64,000 nt of DNA from Solenopsis invicta (lineage: Eukaryota > Arthropoda > Insecta > Hymenoptera > Formicidae). A program made the position numbers and the translations under genes. Under the pieces are notes generated by a model that had not been told where the DNA came from, made no database searches, and was given only the letters and a program-made list of their open reading frames with translations. Positions 12,998 through 26,239 of the stretch are shown one piece after another. The DNA is taken from the NCBI RefSeq assembly GCF_016802725.1, contig NC_052679.1, positions 4,526,001 through 4,590,000 on the forward strand, written 5' to 3'. Each line of letters opens with the position of its first letter. Positions within the stretch are counted from its first letter, which is position 1.

Positions 12998-14042
12998 TGA
13001 GAATTTTAAAAATGTAACGAGTGCCTAGAATTTCTGTTCTAACTATAAGTACGATTTGTGTAGAAAAATTTATACGCTTCACGCTTGAACATTCAGCAGC
13101 CTCGGAATGCAAGCGGGGGTTAAGATGGCACGTACAACGCGCCGCTTCTACGGCCGACGAACCCTCCACTAAATATGCGCCCCGTATGCCGCGCACATAA
13201 GACAGAATCATGCGCGGGGGGTGGGAAACAAGAGAGAGGGTCGCGTTTCGATTAAACTTCTCAGACGGAATCGGGAATTATCGTCGTCGCGTGACGGTCG
13301 CCGAGAATAATTCCGACGCGCGCGACGCGAGCGACGTTCCGCGCGGAGGGCAATAAGCGGAATTTCCGTCATATTACGAGCCGCCGTAATGGATCGAGCC
13401 GATGAGCGGTTACGACCGTTTTCGAATAGAAGGCGCAGCCGGTCTCCCCATCTCGGAAGGTCTGGAAATTGTTCCCGACTGTTGTAAATTGCGCGCCTAA
13501 ACTGCGCGGTATCCGGTTTATGCGCCATAGGTCGCAATATCGAGTACTTCGATATGACTACTTCATTGATAGTATGTTAGTCACGAGGATATTAATAATA
13601 GAATCGAGGGTGAGGAGGAGCATTTAACCCTTTATCGTTTAATGTTACTTCGAAGATAACGCCAATGTCATGAATCGAGTATTCAAACACCAAATATTCT
13701 TCTCAACAAAGATTCCATGATAAATTACAAATTAGTTTTTAAACTTAAAGTTTTACTTACATTTTTAAAGTTAAGCTCCCTTGATAATTCCGATCTTATA
13801 GTGTTCTTTTAATTTAAACTATAATCAAAGATAAACGATAAGGATTTCGTTCTTTTTTTTTATTTTCGAAGCTTAGGCCGATGTTTCTTTAATTTTTGAA
13901 TGTTTGAAAATTTATTTCACTTTGCCTTTCAGGCGATGTCGCGGATGTTCTACTTTCAGTCAATCGATAAATTGATAACACGTTTTCTAAACCATGTAAT
14001 TCGGGTTTTTATCACTTTTTAAATCAGCGAAGAGTACGATAC

Positions 14043-14077
14043 GCCGTGACAAATTGTCGCGGACAATTTGTTACGGC
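14043..14077. repeat. 16-bp stem hairpin with 3-nt loop
   Basis: The arms at 14043-14058 and 14062-14077 are reverse complements except for one position, which would be a G-U pair in RNA. The loop is GCG. The stem is too short for a microRNA precursor. A transposon end, a cruciform or a short regulatory palindrome is possible. Confidence 0.7.
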
Positions 14078-14092
14078 AAGCGTGAAAATTAC
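14074..14092 (+). repeat. 19-bp direct repeat, copy 1
   Basis: CGGCAAGCGTGAAAATTAC occurs here and again exactly at 14838-14856, about 760 bp downstream. The flanks differ, so this is either a shared short motif or the trace of an old duplication. Confidence 0.7.
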
Positions 14093-14837
14093 GTTCAAAA
14101 AAAGAAGGAAAGCGATTGCTAGGGCATTAAATTCTAGTTACCTATACATTGAATACCACATCTGCGAGAATTCCTGCGAGCGCGAGACGCCGATCGATCG
14201 CGTGAAGTATGACACGAATTTCATGCGAATTGCGAATTGCACTTGGAGACTAACGTTTCCGCAGCTGTCTCTTGTGCTCACCCTTGGTATTTTCCGCGTG
14301 CATTTTTCCAATTCCGCCGGGCACAAACGTCGGGAAATATGCTCATTTGCGTTTCGCGTCGCTATGCAAACGCGCTATTTGTTCTGCGACTTAAGTTACT
14401 TTTTCGCACTCGAAATTTTCACCGAAAATATTATTCCAACGTGATGCTCGGCTATGTAATGAAAAATTAATGGGGCATTAAATGCCATTTTTTGGTTATC
14501 AAAATTTTGTATCTTCCGTCAAGTTTATTTATATTTATCTATTTGTTCCTTAATTTATTATTATAAAAATAACACATTTTTATATTTCAAACAATTATTT
14601 ATTTTTTCTCTCTTGTGCTAATGTTTTGATATATATTCTATGTATGATATTCGGATTACACATATAATTGATAAATTATTGTAATTTTAAAACAAACTTT
14701 TATATAAATTTTTTTGTAAAATTGAATCATTCTATTCTACCTGAAGTTTGTTCCTCCAGGAAAAGTTTTTCTGTTGAGCAGAATACGAGAAAGTTAAACG
14801 AAGATGTTTCGATACTAGACGGATAAAAACTGAAATG

Positions 14838-14856
14838 CGGCAAGCGTGAAAATTAC
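14838..14856 (+). repeat. 19-bp direct repeat, copy 2
   Basis: Identical to 14074-14092 over 19 bases. The sequence just after it (AGTTCA) also resembles the GTTCA that follows copy 1. Confidence 0.7.
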
Positions 14857-16142
14857 AGTTCACCCCGCGAAGAAGAACATCGATATTTGCCGACGTTCGC
14901 AAGAGCCAATTCGACAGGACATTTTGTACGGAGAAAAAAAAGCAACATGTCCCTCGTCGAAATTTCCGTGTCCCTAATTTATAGAGCTAACCCCGTTCCC
15001 TTTTGTCGCGCCACCCCCCTTTGGCACGTTTCTCTCGAGCGATAGTTCTCTCGTTGTTCTCCCCGCCTCCCCCGAGGATTAAAACAACATCGTGCGTGCC
15101 GAATCGGCAACGAACGGAAATGAAAAGGCAGACGAATTAAAAATTAACGATCCGGCATACGTCACGCTTCGTAGGAATCCGCAGGATTAAATTTAGGGTT
15201 GCCGGGGAAAAAGCGTATGAGTCGGAAAGAGAAGCTCAGGCCAAAGAGCGGGAGAAGATAATTGAAAATTTTAATAGAGTTCTTTCTTTCGCCTGAAAAT
15301 ATGGGCATTAAATTCATACTTTTCCTTTTTTGCACCATTTCCAATTCCATTAATGTTACGTTTTCGTGTTATACTTTCATGAAATATTTTACAGTTTTGC
15401 GAAATGTTAAGCATTTCCACGGCATTTTCAGATCGTTCGACAAAAGATGAACTGTATCTAAAATTACAAAAAAAGAAAAAAAAAATAGGTAGGCGAATAA
15501 TATTTAACTCGTGCTTTTAATCTGGTTTTATTTATTTATCATTAACGATAGATCTGCTTAAATGATTGTTACGTCAGAAAATTTGGCGCGACGCGTACCC
15601 TCTTTTCTCCGCGAGCATCCTGAAATTGCGGCGTCGATAAAAACCAACCTGTGCATTCCGCGAGGTGCCGTGTTTTACCGCCGCGAGGTACGGGAATAAA
15701 TCGCTTAAGACGTAGAAGCAAATTTCGCTCCTTAAACTGGACGCGCGTCTTTCAGACACGAGCAAATTTCCGCGATTGAATGCGAGGCATCTTTGATCTC
15801 CCCGAGAGAAACTCGTTATAATTCGCTGCCTGGTAATTTGCTCGCGTCGAGTTAAAGTACAAGCACGAAAGTAAACGCAATATTTTCATGTCGGATTGAG
15901 AGCAGCATGGAAATTAGAGAAATTCAATCTCGACGATAATTATTTTACAGTAACATTATTACTGAAAAGTACTGGTCTTAATAACAGTTTTATTAATGCA
16001 AACATATATTATTCTAATAATATGATTTGTAGTATATTAATTTATTAGAATATACTCTAAAAAACACCTAAAATAAGCTCATTAAAAATAGATATAATAG
16101 AATCTCTAATCTCTACAAAATAGATGTAATAAAAATGGCAAG

Positions 16143-16211
16143 CAAGTAATAATATAATAATATTGAAATATAATAATGTTTATTTTAATACCATTGTTAT
16201 ATTATTACTTG
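16143..16211. repeat. AT-rich inverted repeat, 19-bp arms
   Basis: The arms at 16143-16161 and 16193-16211 match as reverse complements with one mismatch around a 31-nt loop. Possibly a small MITE remnant, but chance pairing is easier in DNA this AT-rich. Confidence 0.45.
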
Positions 16212-16307
16212 TTTATTATTTTATTTAGAAATTCTGCCATTAAACGCTCGATGTTGTTCGTAACGTTCTCAACTTGCGACGAGAGACTCCTTTCACTCGA
16301 TTTCCTC

Positions 16308-16310
16308 CTC

Positions 16311-16341
<31 letters not shown>

Positions 16342-16358
16342 CCTCCCTCTCTCTCTCC
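16308..16358. repeat. (CT)n microsatellite with CCCT insert
   Basis: About 50 bp of CT with a CCCTCCCT interruption. Frames crossing it read Ser-Leu or Glu-Arg repeats and are spurious. Confidence 0.9.
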
Positions 16359-17317
16359 CAAGGGAGAGATGCTTGAATTCGGGTATTCGTGGGAAGGAGA
16401 CTTTCATTGGAACGAGCCAGCCAGCGGCCGTTACCGCGTCCGACTGTGCATAGATATGTATATACGAGCGAAGCTCGAAGCGAGTAGAGTGCGGAATGCG
16501 CATATGAAATTTACAGCCGCTATAGCGTAGGAAATGCGCCGTCGGCCACCCTCCGCCCTCCGCCACCCCCGAGCCTATCGCCTTTGCATCCCTCTCATAT
16601 CTCGTTCCGTTGCGTCTTCTCTCAGTTTCATGGGAAGCCTCGAGTTCTTGATATACATTCCTTTTATCGAAACGCAGTGTTTATTAAATCTTTAATATTT
16701 TTTTTCTGTAAAATTTTTATCTATTCGTAGAAGTTTGTCGCTCGTTACGAGTATAGTAAATTAACGTCTATAGCGTGGAGAAAAATATTTATCGTCTTTT
16801 TTTATGAATTTACATGCGTGAACATGTAACCGAATAAAACGATATTGCGTTCTGTTAGAAATTTTCTCTAATGAAATTTTCGTGGAAAGCCGAATGCGAG
16901 TTTCTAATATTCCTTTATCGGGTCATCCTGCGTACCAGAGTTTCACCGCAATGAAATTGCTTTTGGAAATTATGAATATATTTTTGCATTGCTAATATCT
17001 TTCTCCGACACATAATAAATGTTTAAACAAAGGCAATATTTTGTCGGAAATTCGCATTAATGATACCTCCGTTGGAAGTCTGATTTTGTATGTCAATGTT
17101 TCTCCGCGGTCAAATTATTCTCGGAAAACCATCGTACAGACCTATATTTGTTTATCATGACGTTATCATAGTTAGATATTTAAATTCAATGTTTAATTAC
17201 ACGCACAGCAAAAGTCGACTCGAGCAAATATTACCTTAATTAATTCTAAGAGATAAAGAGCTAAACATTTTCTTAAAAACTACCGCTAATAAAGCGGCTC
17301 TTGTTAATAGAACTAAA

Positions 17318-17899
17318 GGGTCAGATTGCACTTAAAAATTGCACTTATCTTTAATACAATATTTTTGTGACAAACTGGATAAATTTACAAAAATATAGTT
17401 TTGAGGAATATTTACACAACATGTAAAGAATAAAAAAGTATACTATTTATTAACAAAAACTTATATAAATATCCAATACATGCTGAAATATACAGTTATT
17501 TTTATTTTACGATGATATCTCGGTCCATCATAGCAAATTTTAGCTAAAAATCTTCAAGAGACTTGCCACTATTAAATGAATTTCTGTAAAATAGATAGAA
17601 TCCAAATTAACGAAATACTGTAAACTCGATTTTTTTAGCTGAAAAATTTTGGTTTTTATTAATAATAGTTACCATTTTATTAATTATTTAAACCTGAGAT
17701 ATCATTGCAAAATAATTCTCACAAAAAGGAAACGGAGAATATTTTAGTTATGTAGTTAAGTAAGTATTTGCTAATGAAAAATATTTTTTTATATTCTTTA
17801 CCTGTATGTTGTATAAATATTAAACTTTATAAATTTTAAAACTTTGCATATATTTATTCGTTATAAAAAATTGTGTTCCAAAATTTTGGAACATGACCC
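17318..17899. mobile_element. foldback (long-TIR) DNA element, about 580 bp
   Basis: Both ends begin with GGGTCA when read inward (17318-17323 and 17894-17899). The two halves pair as diverged inverted repeats over much of their length. Left ...AATATTTACACAACAT..GTAAAGAATA near 17406-17430 matches the reverse complement of the DNA near 17793-17823. TATTTTACGATGATATCTC (17503-17521) matches the reverse complement near 17695-17715 with few differences. An 18-bp perfect palindrome, GTTCCAAAATTTTGGAAC, lies just inside the right end (17875-17892). No transposase frame is present, so it would be non-autonomous. A target-site duplication is not clear and the superfamily is unassigned. Confidence 0.6.
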
Positions 17900-20356
17900 T
17901 CTATGTAACTTCCTAAGATAGACGTAGAGAATTCAGATCAGAGCATTAAGTTACACTGGCATATTCGCTGCGGATCTAATTACAATCCACGTTTTATCAT
18001 TTCGAAAACATGCAGCCACGTCTCTTTTTATCGCGCGTTTGGATCTTCCTTTTTCTCCTTGCGGCTTTCACCTCAGCATTTTTCCCAGCATCCCATTTGG
18101 AAGACGTTCCTACGCATACATACGCATTCACATTTTCACATTCGCATACGAGGCGCGAGGACACGTAAATGCCGGTTTTACAGAAAAGCAAGGCGTCGAC
18201 GGAGTGGCGGCAGGTACCTACCGACGCAAGCCGTACAAATGGTCGCATCCTGTCGGCATCTAAGGGAGGATAACTGATTTGAAATGCGAAATAGTAGCGA
18301 AATGCGCGCCTAGCAGTTCATCTCGCATCAGCATACCGCGTATGAATGAACGCGTGCATCCATATTCCCGCACCGCGACCTGGTCAAATATAACGTATAA
18401 ATAATTGCGCCGCTTAAATTCAGATTATATCATTGAATTGGTAATCTCGAGGAAGAGGGAGGAAACTTCTCTTGTCGCTCGAATTTGTCCTTTGAAAGCG
18501 AAAATCGTAATTACTGACTGCGACGAAGGCAAGCGGCAACCGAGTTAATCTTTTTAAATAAAACTATAAAAGCTGATTGTTTTAGAATTATTAAAACGAT
18601 TATACAATTCAAAGTCTTTTTTATTATATTATTTGTTGTAAGGTTTCGAAAATATCTTATCAAGTATATGGAAGTATGTGGAGAAAGAATCGATTAAGGC
18701 GTGATACGGCGCTAATCCCGCACGAATGAGGGCGAAGCGGGCTGCATTAACGAACAAAGAACGTGGCGGAAGAGGGAGTTTGAAGATTTCTCGCCGACAA
18801 GAAGGGAAGAGCATCTCGGCACCTCGTAACCCGCGAGAAAGTCAATTGACTCCCAAGGGATTGAGGGATTTACGGCAAAGACAAGCAGCATCATAAAACC
18901 CGCGAGGCACAGCGATGTCGTAAAAGAAGAGGCTTAATATCCCTCGCGGACTTTGTAGGCGCGACTATCGTATTTATACAGCTCGCTTCTAATAATCTCG
19001 CTGGGGGGATTTATTGAAAATACATTCGATAAATACGTATTTTTTGGAAATGTCAGAAACAAAAAGAATTATGTGTAAAATTAATTAATCCTAGAAAATG
19101 TGATTTGTTTTAATATTAAATTTTTCAGTTGTCAATTTCTAAAAATTTTGGATTTTATGTTATTATACTTCTTCTTTCTCTTTTTGTTTGGATCATCCTT
19201 CCGAAATGATTATCAAAAGCGAACTGTGTGGATTTACTTTCGTATCCTTCGATCATAAGCGAATTTATTCTTCCGGAATGATAGACAAAGCGGAAGGAAA
19301 GGCGGGTGAAAAATCAATTTTCCGCACTCCCGAAGGAATGCGAAAGCGAGTTACCGCGCATAAAATATCGACGCTGATAGAGGGAACGTAGTAAGGGCAA
19401 TTCCTTGTGCGTGTCACGCAAACATTAGGGGAATATTCATGACAGAAGCTAAAAATACTACATACGTCTTATGGACGTAGAATAATTTTTTATTTGAAGT
19501 AAAGCGAGTTTCTGTCTTATATTTCTTAAATTACAGTCTTACGAGAGAAAAATACAGTCATATATTTTATCAATTCTTACAGAATATAAATTTTATTGTA
19601 GTATAAGAAAAACTGTACCATTCATAGAGTAATAGTAAGGCGCGATCGCTTCGGTGGGATGGCAGGAAGTATTTTTGCGACGCCGTTGCCACGAAAAATG
19701 TACTTGCAATACACATGACATTTATGCTTATGAATGAGGTAAAAGTCCTTCGTGCACGCATAAAGTATCTGAAAGAAATAAAAATTTCACGATCCTCGCG
19801 GCGAGTAAAACGCGGAGCGCCGAAATAAAAATCGCGTACTCCGTGGCCTGCGAAATAAAAACCGCTTCTAAGTGTTACTATTATAGCAGTCGCCTTCCCT
19901 CGGGCCATATGAAACAGTAAACCGCGGCTTCAGCGAATACGATATCCGCTTTTAGTGCCACGAAAACAGAAGCTCGGCGAAAAGTCGCAACGAATGAAAA
20001 TTCATCTCTCTGACATGATCCGCCTGTTTATCCGGTTTCAGTCGAAATTTTCGGGAAGGTCCTCGGAAAATTACGGGCCACTCCGATAAACTCCGACCTG
20101 CGAAAAATGTCTCGATTATTTGAGAGAAAACTCGCCACATAACATCCCGCGATTGCGAGTCGGCGATCACACAGATCTCGAGCTTTCCAATATGCGAAAA
20201 ATGTCAGCGATGTATAAATCGGTGTCCTCTGGGGTGAGAATAATCCATGTTGCTTCGTACAACTTGAAGACAAAATATAAAATGAATATTTTAAAATATA
20301 TATTAGAGAAATAATTTTAAAATATATTCGTACGGCTTTAGAATAATGAAAAAAAA

Positions 20357-20387
20357 GATTTATATATATTTTATATATATATAAATC
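20357..20387. repeat. AT hairpin, 13-bp stem
   Basis: GATTTATATATAT pairs exactly with ATATATATAAATC around a 5-nt loop. It is a low-complexity palindrome. Confidence 0.55.
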
Positions 20388-23300
20388 AAATGTTACAGAA
20401 TATAACAAATATACATAGCGTTTCCTTTCTTTCGGCCGAAGTACAAGAAAGCGCTCGCGAAAATGCGTCTTGCCGGCGCGTGCCAATCGAGAAAGAAATC
20501 GGAAATGGCGAAATACCGATTCTACGAGATCTACTCGTAGGGCTTCCATCGCGCTGGAGAACTCCTTCGACGCTTAGATATTTTACGAGATCTTACGGCA
20601 CGCTCGAGTTTTATGCGTCGGCTCTTTCTATCGTATACCAGATTATTCCCGATGCGGGCGATGCGCGTCCGAGAATTACATACATCCTCTACTTCATATC
20701 GGTACGTACGTCCGAAGAATTATACTCTCCGTTTCGCATAAACGTAAAAATCCACATGAAACTTTTATTCATGGTCTTCATTTGCCCCAATATCGCTGCC
20801 GACCTCTTCGCATCTCTCGACAAATCATATTCCGTCTTCCAAGTACGATTCCTTTCAGAATGGCAAGTTGTACGAAATAATTCCAAGTCTGAATCGACGA
20901 TATTTTTTTCTCTTTTACTATCAAGTTTTTATTTATCATGGAAGAAAAATAAATCGAAGCGTATTTATCGACCGCGAATTTTCGATAAAGATTAGAATCG
21001 AAACCTTTCTTTTATAAACAATTAAAACAAAAAGATTTTAAATATTCCGCTGATGCTTTTGAATTTTTCATAGTAAATTCAATGTGCTTTTGATCTTGAA
21101 TTTTTTAAGCCGAATTTTTGATTTTTTAGAATAGTTCTGTTTCAATTTTATATCTATTTTTAATTAAAAAAAAAAAAGCCTTAAAAAATATCAGACGTAT
21201 TAAGACTAACTGCTTCTGAGACAAGAGCGTTTATAACGGCGAAACGATGACAAGATGCATCTTTTTGTCACACTCGCTCGTGCTCACGCGGCATGTAAGG
21301 GCAAAAGCTGTAAACGCGTCGACGACGTCGCGGCGGCACCCGTTTTTCGCTTCGCTCGTGCGCGCATCGACAGCTTCTCGGCGAGGCATTTTACCGCGAG
21401 GAGTGTGCGTTAGGTGCCATCTAAATATAATATCGTAAGTCTGCTCCGGCTTGACAAGACAGTGACACGGCTGGTGTAGCGACGTTCGAAAGCCTAGCAA
21501 GGCTGATGCCTGTCTCGACTGACGCCGGGGCTAATGCGTTGTCACGAGTCGCACGTGTGCCGCTTTTCTGCTCGTCTCTCGCATGTATTACTAACGCGCG
21601 CCCGATGTTTCTCTCTGTTCTCTCGCGTTGCTTACGTATCGCGACGAATCCGGCGATTAGTCGCTCTGAATGCGGCGGCGCCCGCCGTCCGGAAATTGAC
21701 CGACAACCCGTTTAGATTGGATCGCGCCCAGTCGCGGCTCCGTAAACAAACCGGAAGACCATCGCCCTTTCTTTTTGAAGGCGGCTTTCGTCTCCCGCAC
21801 GGGAATTTATTTTTCATGCGCTCTCGCTCAATATGCAGCGCGATGTTAATAACAGTTAAATTGTTTTTACAATAAAATCGTGTCATAGAAATTTTTCCGC
21901 AGACGGTTATACGATTACACGGGAAAGTTATTATGAAAACTGATTCGAGAAACTCTCTTGATTCTTCGAAGGCTAAGCAATTTTATAAGTTTTGATCCTC
22001 TGTTCCTCCTCTCCTTGCCGTTTAGAACTACAATACTTCTGTAAGAGGAAAAACTTCTGTAAGATTACGATTTCGGAATATGATTTCCTAAAGGCTCGCA
22101 TAAAATGTATTTTAATTTACCCTAGCAGCCTGTCAAGCTTCATTAAAATTGTCGCAAACATTCTTTGATAGTATTATAATAAGAAGGCATGTCGATAACC
22201 TGCTGCCCGTAACAGTTTTCGTTCGCGTTACGGGGGTACAATGCGGCCGGGTCCGTCTCCGTAATATCAGGCGAGCGTAACCATGCTCGGGGACAAATTC
22301 GAAACTTTCCGGAACTACTTTCTGCATGTTATCGAGTTCGAGGAAGCGTAAAGCAGGAAACGCCTTCTTAAGAGCATTTTTCTTACGTAGCGGAAAATGA
22401 GTTGAAAACTTATGTGAAGCCGGGGCTATCCCGCGAAGATAATAAAGCGGCGCCCTGGAAACTTGCTCGGGCGGCGGCGACGGCGGCGGCGCTCTCTATC
22501 CCCGGCGAATCAGCTCTAAAACCAACAAACGGTGCCCGTGAGCAGCCCGGCATAACCGCTGGAGCGGTTAACGAACGAAACTTGCGCGACATACCGGCGA
22601 CGCGACGCGACGTCCATAATTGAAGCCACGTGTACGCGGATGCCTCCTATTACGTGTACGCCGCCGCCCGACGAGTACTTTTCGCCGTTCTTCGTTACTC
22701 TCGCCACATTATAATTGAATCGACAAGTGGGAGAGCGGTAATTTCCTACATTTTTCACGCAGCGAAGGAAATTCTCCCGTAGAGATCCGAAGGGTTGTGT
22801 TACAATACATTTTTCACGCTCTTAAAACTGTTGGAAATAAAAAAAAAAACGGACATTTTTGCTTGATGGGCGCGTGAATTCTCAAAAAAAATCCGCAAAT
22901 TAATTTTTAGCGGTAATAAGCGGGACGAGGGAAAGGGGCATTAGAATTGAGAGGGGTCGCGGCGGAGATTTACGCGTTGCGGACGATATTAATGAACGAC
23001 AAGATATTCCGGCGTCATCGTTCGTCACGTCAGCGACTATCGGGAACGCGCCGCCACGCAACCCAGGCGCGTCATCCTCGAATAATTTGTCACGGCGCGA
23101 GCAATAATTCAGGAACGACCTCCTCCTCCCCCTCCGTCCCCGATCCCTCACACGCGGTTGTTGGCTTAAACCAGCAATAATAGCTGGCCATTTGTCAGTG
23201 AGGGCCACGCGCGTGAACCTAACTCGGCAGAGGAGAGATCCTTCTCGTTGGAGGTGAGCGCGATGAGGAGTCCAATTCTCGCTGCTGCTCCACTTTCGAA

Positions 23301-23779
23301 AGTCCGGGGCGCAAAGCGCAAGAGAGGAAAACAGGAAACAGGAAAAGTTGCCCAACTGTAAACTGTCGCGAGAGAGGAAGAAAACCAGGACTCGGACTTT
23401 CCCTCTGCTCGGGGAAAGGAAGGCGGTAATGCGAAATTGAATTAACGTCCCGGGCGGCTGCCTTGTTACGCGTCCTTGTACCTGCAATTAAAATGATAAC
23501 TTGTAATTAAAGCGATAACACATTCGAGCGTAATCAAAACGGCGCGACCGCTGGAAACGAGTTTATCATGTAAAATTTGTAGATTTGCATCGATATTGAT
23601 TGTGAACTATTTCTATATTTAGTTAATAATTGAGTCAATCTATCTATCGCGGGGTATTTTTTTCTTTTACAGTACTCTGTGCATGCATTTGTCATGTAAT
23701 ACTAATTCCGAGCTCGAATCATTTTGAATAAAGTAAATTTAATAATGCAGTGACGGCAAACGTAGCTATTTCGAAATCA

Positions 23780-24032
23780 CATATTTCATACAATTTTGAT
23801 ATCTCTGGTCAAAGAATCCAAAGATAAAAGGAGTGTCGATATCTTCATGACATATTGCGTATTAATTTATTATATTTGCAATTATGGCAATTTCAATTTA
23901 TTCAGTTATATATTAAACTAATGAAAATTTAATATGGTATTCGAATCAAAGATACTTCAAAATTTTTTATTTTAAATTTATCTTTGGAATTCATAGATAA
24001 AAATAACGACGATATTTTTATGACACACATCC
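23780..24032 (+). repeat. possible diverged direct duplication
   Basis: The segment around 23817-23854 (AAAGATAAAA, then CGATATCTTCATGACA) resembles 23992-24026 (ATAGATAAAA, then CGATATTTTTATGACA) in the same order and spacing. This suggests an old tandem duplication of about 175 bp. Divergence is high and the limits are uncertain. Confidence 0.35.
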
Positions 24033-24698
24033 TGCCCTCGATGTATAATATTAATTTTAGTTTTACTAAGTTCTGAAAATAATGCATTTAAATTCTACCT
24101 TCCAAAAATTTAAACACGAAATTGCGTTAGCGTTAAACGCGTTTAAGAATTTAGAGATTGTGATTTTTAAATTGCGGTTGAGAAAACGCAGCGAAAGATT
24201 ATGAGAAAAGTAAATATGCGAGTGCGGTGAAACTTGCCGGATTCATAGATATCCGCGATACGGAGCGATTTCGCTCTAATTCCTTCCTTTTACGATACCG
24301 TATCGACGGGGGCTGCCTCAATAAGCGGATATATCCCTCTGTACGACTATTGGGGCGGCTGATTTACCGGGTGAATTCCGAACATCTGGAGTTCTCAAAG
24401 AGAAAAGACGCGGGATTGCATCGCGCGTGGTCTCACAAGCCGCAATGGAATGAGTATTCTCTACGTTTGCAATTGGCCGCGTTATTTCCGGGCCATCTCG
24501 CGCGAGACTTCCATAGCCTCGGGTCACGGGAACGAAGGACCGGAAGAGCCGAGTCTATGGCCGGCAAAATCGGAAGAGAGTCCTTTCAGGCGAACGTCGA
24601 CGAGTAGCATAGTTCCAAATCCGCTGCGAGCAAACCTACATGCCTTCCTGATTGAAGTCCTATAACCCCTTCGACTTCCACTTTTCTTCCCTTTCTGA

Positions 24699-24882
24699 AT
24701 TGAGGAAAAGCTTTAATAAATATTTATCAATAGTACTAATAAAATATTTACTAAATGCAAATTTATTTAGTACAAGAACCACTTAATTTAATCTAAGTAT
24801 CATTTTTTTATAGAGTAAATATTTTATTAGTAGCATGCGAATAAATATTTATTAAAATTTAGGAGTTTTTTTATCTCTCAAT
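24699..24882. mobile_element. MITE-like TIR element, family A copy 1
   Basis: The right end read inward (ATTGAGAGATAAAA, then CTCCTAAATTTTAATAAATATTTAT) matches the left end (ATTGAGGAAAAG, then CTTTAATAAATATTTAT) apart from a deletion on the left. The pairing continues inward through AGTACTAATAAAATATTTACT near 24733. The internal sequence has no coding capacity. The element at 52452-52668 has the same arms and a similar centre, so the two form one dispersed family. Superfamily and target duplication are not resolved. Confidence 0.75.
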
Positions 24883-25066
24883 GCGTGCAACTCACATTTT
24901 CGATCTTTCGCATACGACTCAAATTTTTATATCGCTCTTTTTATATTGCATCAGTCTAAGTAGTAGATTTTACATTTTTAATGTTTTTATTTAATTTTTT
25001 CTTTTTTAAGTTTAAAGAAATTTTTTAAATACACAAGTTGGCAAAATGGTTCTGTTGTTTTGTTTG

Positions 25067-25123
25067 CTATGTAAATAAAAGTTTTTGCTTTGTATGAAAA
25101 AAAAATGCCTTTTATTTACGTAG
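25067..25123. repeat. hairpin with 15-bp arms
   Basis: CTATGTAAATAAAAG (25067-25081) pairs with CTTTTATTTACGTAG (25109-25123) with one mismatch and a 27-nt A/T-rich loop. Possibly a foldback remnant. Confidence 0.5.
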
Positions 25124-26239
25124 AGAAAGAATGACATGATTTTTCCGCCCACCTAATATATAAAATGTGATTTTATTATTAATATATTATTTTTATTTAG
25201 TTTTGTTTTTTGCGTTGCAGTTACTTTCTTTTTAATCTTAAAAACAATAAATTTTCTTTTATTCTTTAACACCTTGGTGCAACTTGATTTAAATGTATTA
25301 ACGTCCTTAGAGCTCAGTTCTAACATAATTATCCAACATTTTGTAAACTATTTTATTTCATTGATATGAGATGGCCTAAAAAAGGAAGAATTATTTTTAG
25401 GAGAAAATAAATAAATTCTTCTGTTTATGAATTTTGAGTTCACCTAGTTTCAAATGTATTTTTAAAAGTGTTTCTTAAAAAAATGATTTGGTCGCGAGGT
25501 ATCCGGTTTTCCACGATCCAGAACTTGGCCGCATCATCTGACGAGATCTCACGATTCGTTCCAATTCCGTGATTCTTACGCATATCCTCAATCGTTCTTT
25601 TTCCGCTTCCGCTTGCTTCTTCCCAGTGTTATCGTTACTGTTTGCTTCAACCGGAGCTACAAGCGGAGTATCTCCGTGGCGAGCTTCTGTAGTATTTTGT
25701 TTCGAAACTTCCTATCAAGTTCGATTTCTCCCGCGAATCCTTTCGACGAACAGAGAGCACACTTCCTCTGTCTCAACCCGATACCGAAACATCATCGTCC
25801 TCGCCGGAGTTTAGAAGCGGCTCGAACTGTGCAACGCGAAGAAGCGATGCTCGCTGACCTCCCTCGCTCGACCTACTTTCCGCGTGAAGTCTACCGGGAA
25901 ATCGAGTATTGCCGTTGCCAGAAGTTTCGTCGAATCTTACGTCAATCGATCCCATCTTTAATTCTTTCAGAACATACACAAGAAATGTGCGAAGTTATTT
26001 TCTCAGCTCTCGTAAGACAAGTCCGTACGTGAAACAATAAAAGAACAATCCCGTAAAAGAATTTAATTTCCTACTCATGCAAACATGGAGAAAATACGCG
26101 CGTTTCAATCTCAGGAGACATCCAAAAAAACGTACTCCCAAATATAGAAAAGCCGTGTAGAAAAATATTGACAAAATCTGTGTCTATACGGAATGTGTGT
26201 GCTACATGGCACATGCATGGCGCGCGGGTTAAAAAGCGT

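Larger units (their letters stand above)
12998..17317. other. non-coding stretch with hairpins and a duplicated 19-mer, no gene found
   Basis: The longest frame (14046-14444, 132 codons, plus) starts beside a hairpin and is not recognised. Contents are a GC-rich block at 13080-13530, the hairpin at 14043, an exact 19-bp repeat (14074 and 14838), a CT tract at 16308 and AT-rich DNA either side. A good acceptor-like ...TTTGCCTTTCAG ends at 13932, with no paired donor or open exon after it. Confidence 0.5.
17900..24698. other. non-coding stretch, no gene found
   Basis: It includes a 201-codon plus frame (20390-20995) overlapped by a 173-codon minus frame (20028-20549), neither recognisable. GC-rich blocks at 21290-21720, 22430-22700 and 22920-23480 give several open frames at once, including a 195-codon minus frame. 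An acceptor-like TTTTTTTCTTTTACAG ends at 23672 without a following open exon. Contents include a 13-bp-stem AT hairpin at 20357-20387 and a diverged direct repeat near 23780-24030. Confidence 0.5.

Noticed and set aside
20390..20995. 201-codon plus-strand frame
   Set aside because: No recognisable domain, overlapped by a 173-codon minus frame, and it begins in an AT palindrome. No splice or promoter support.
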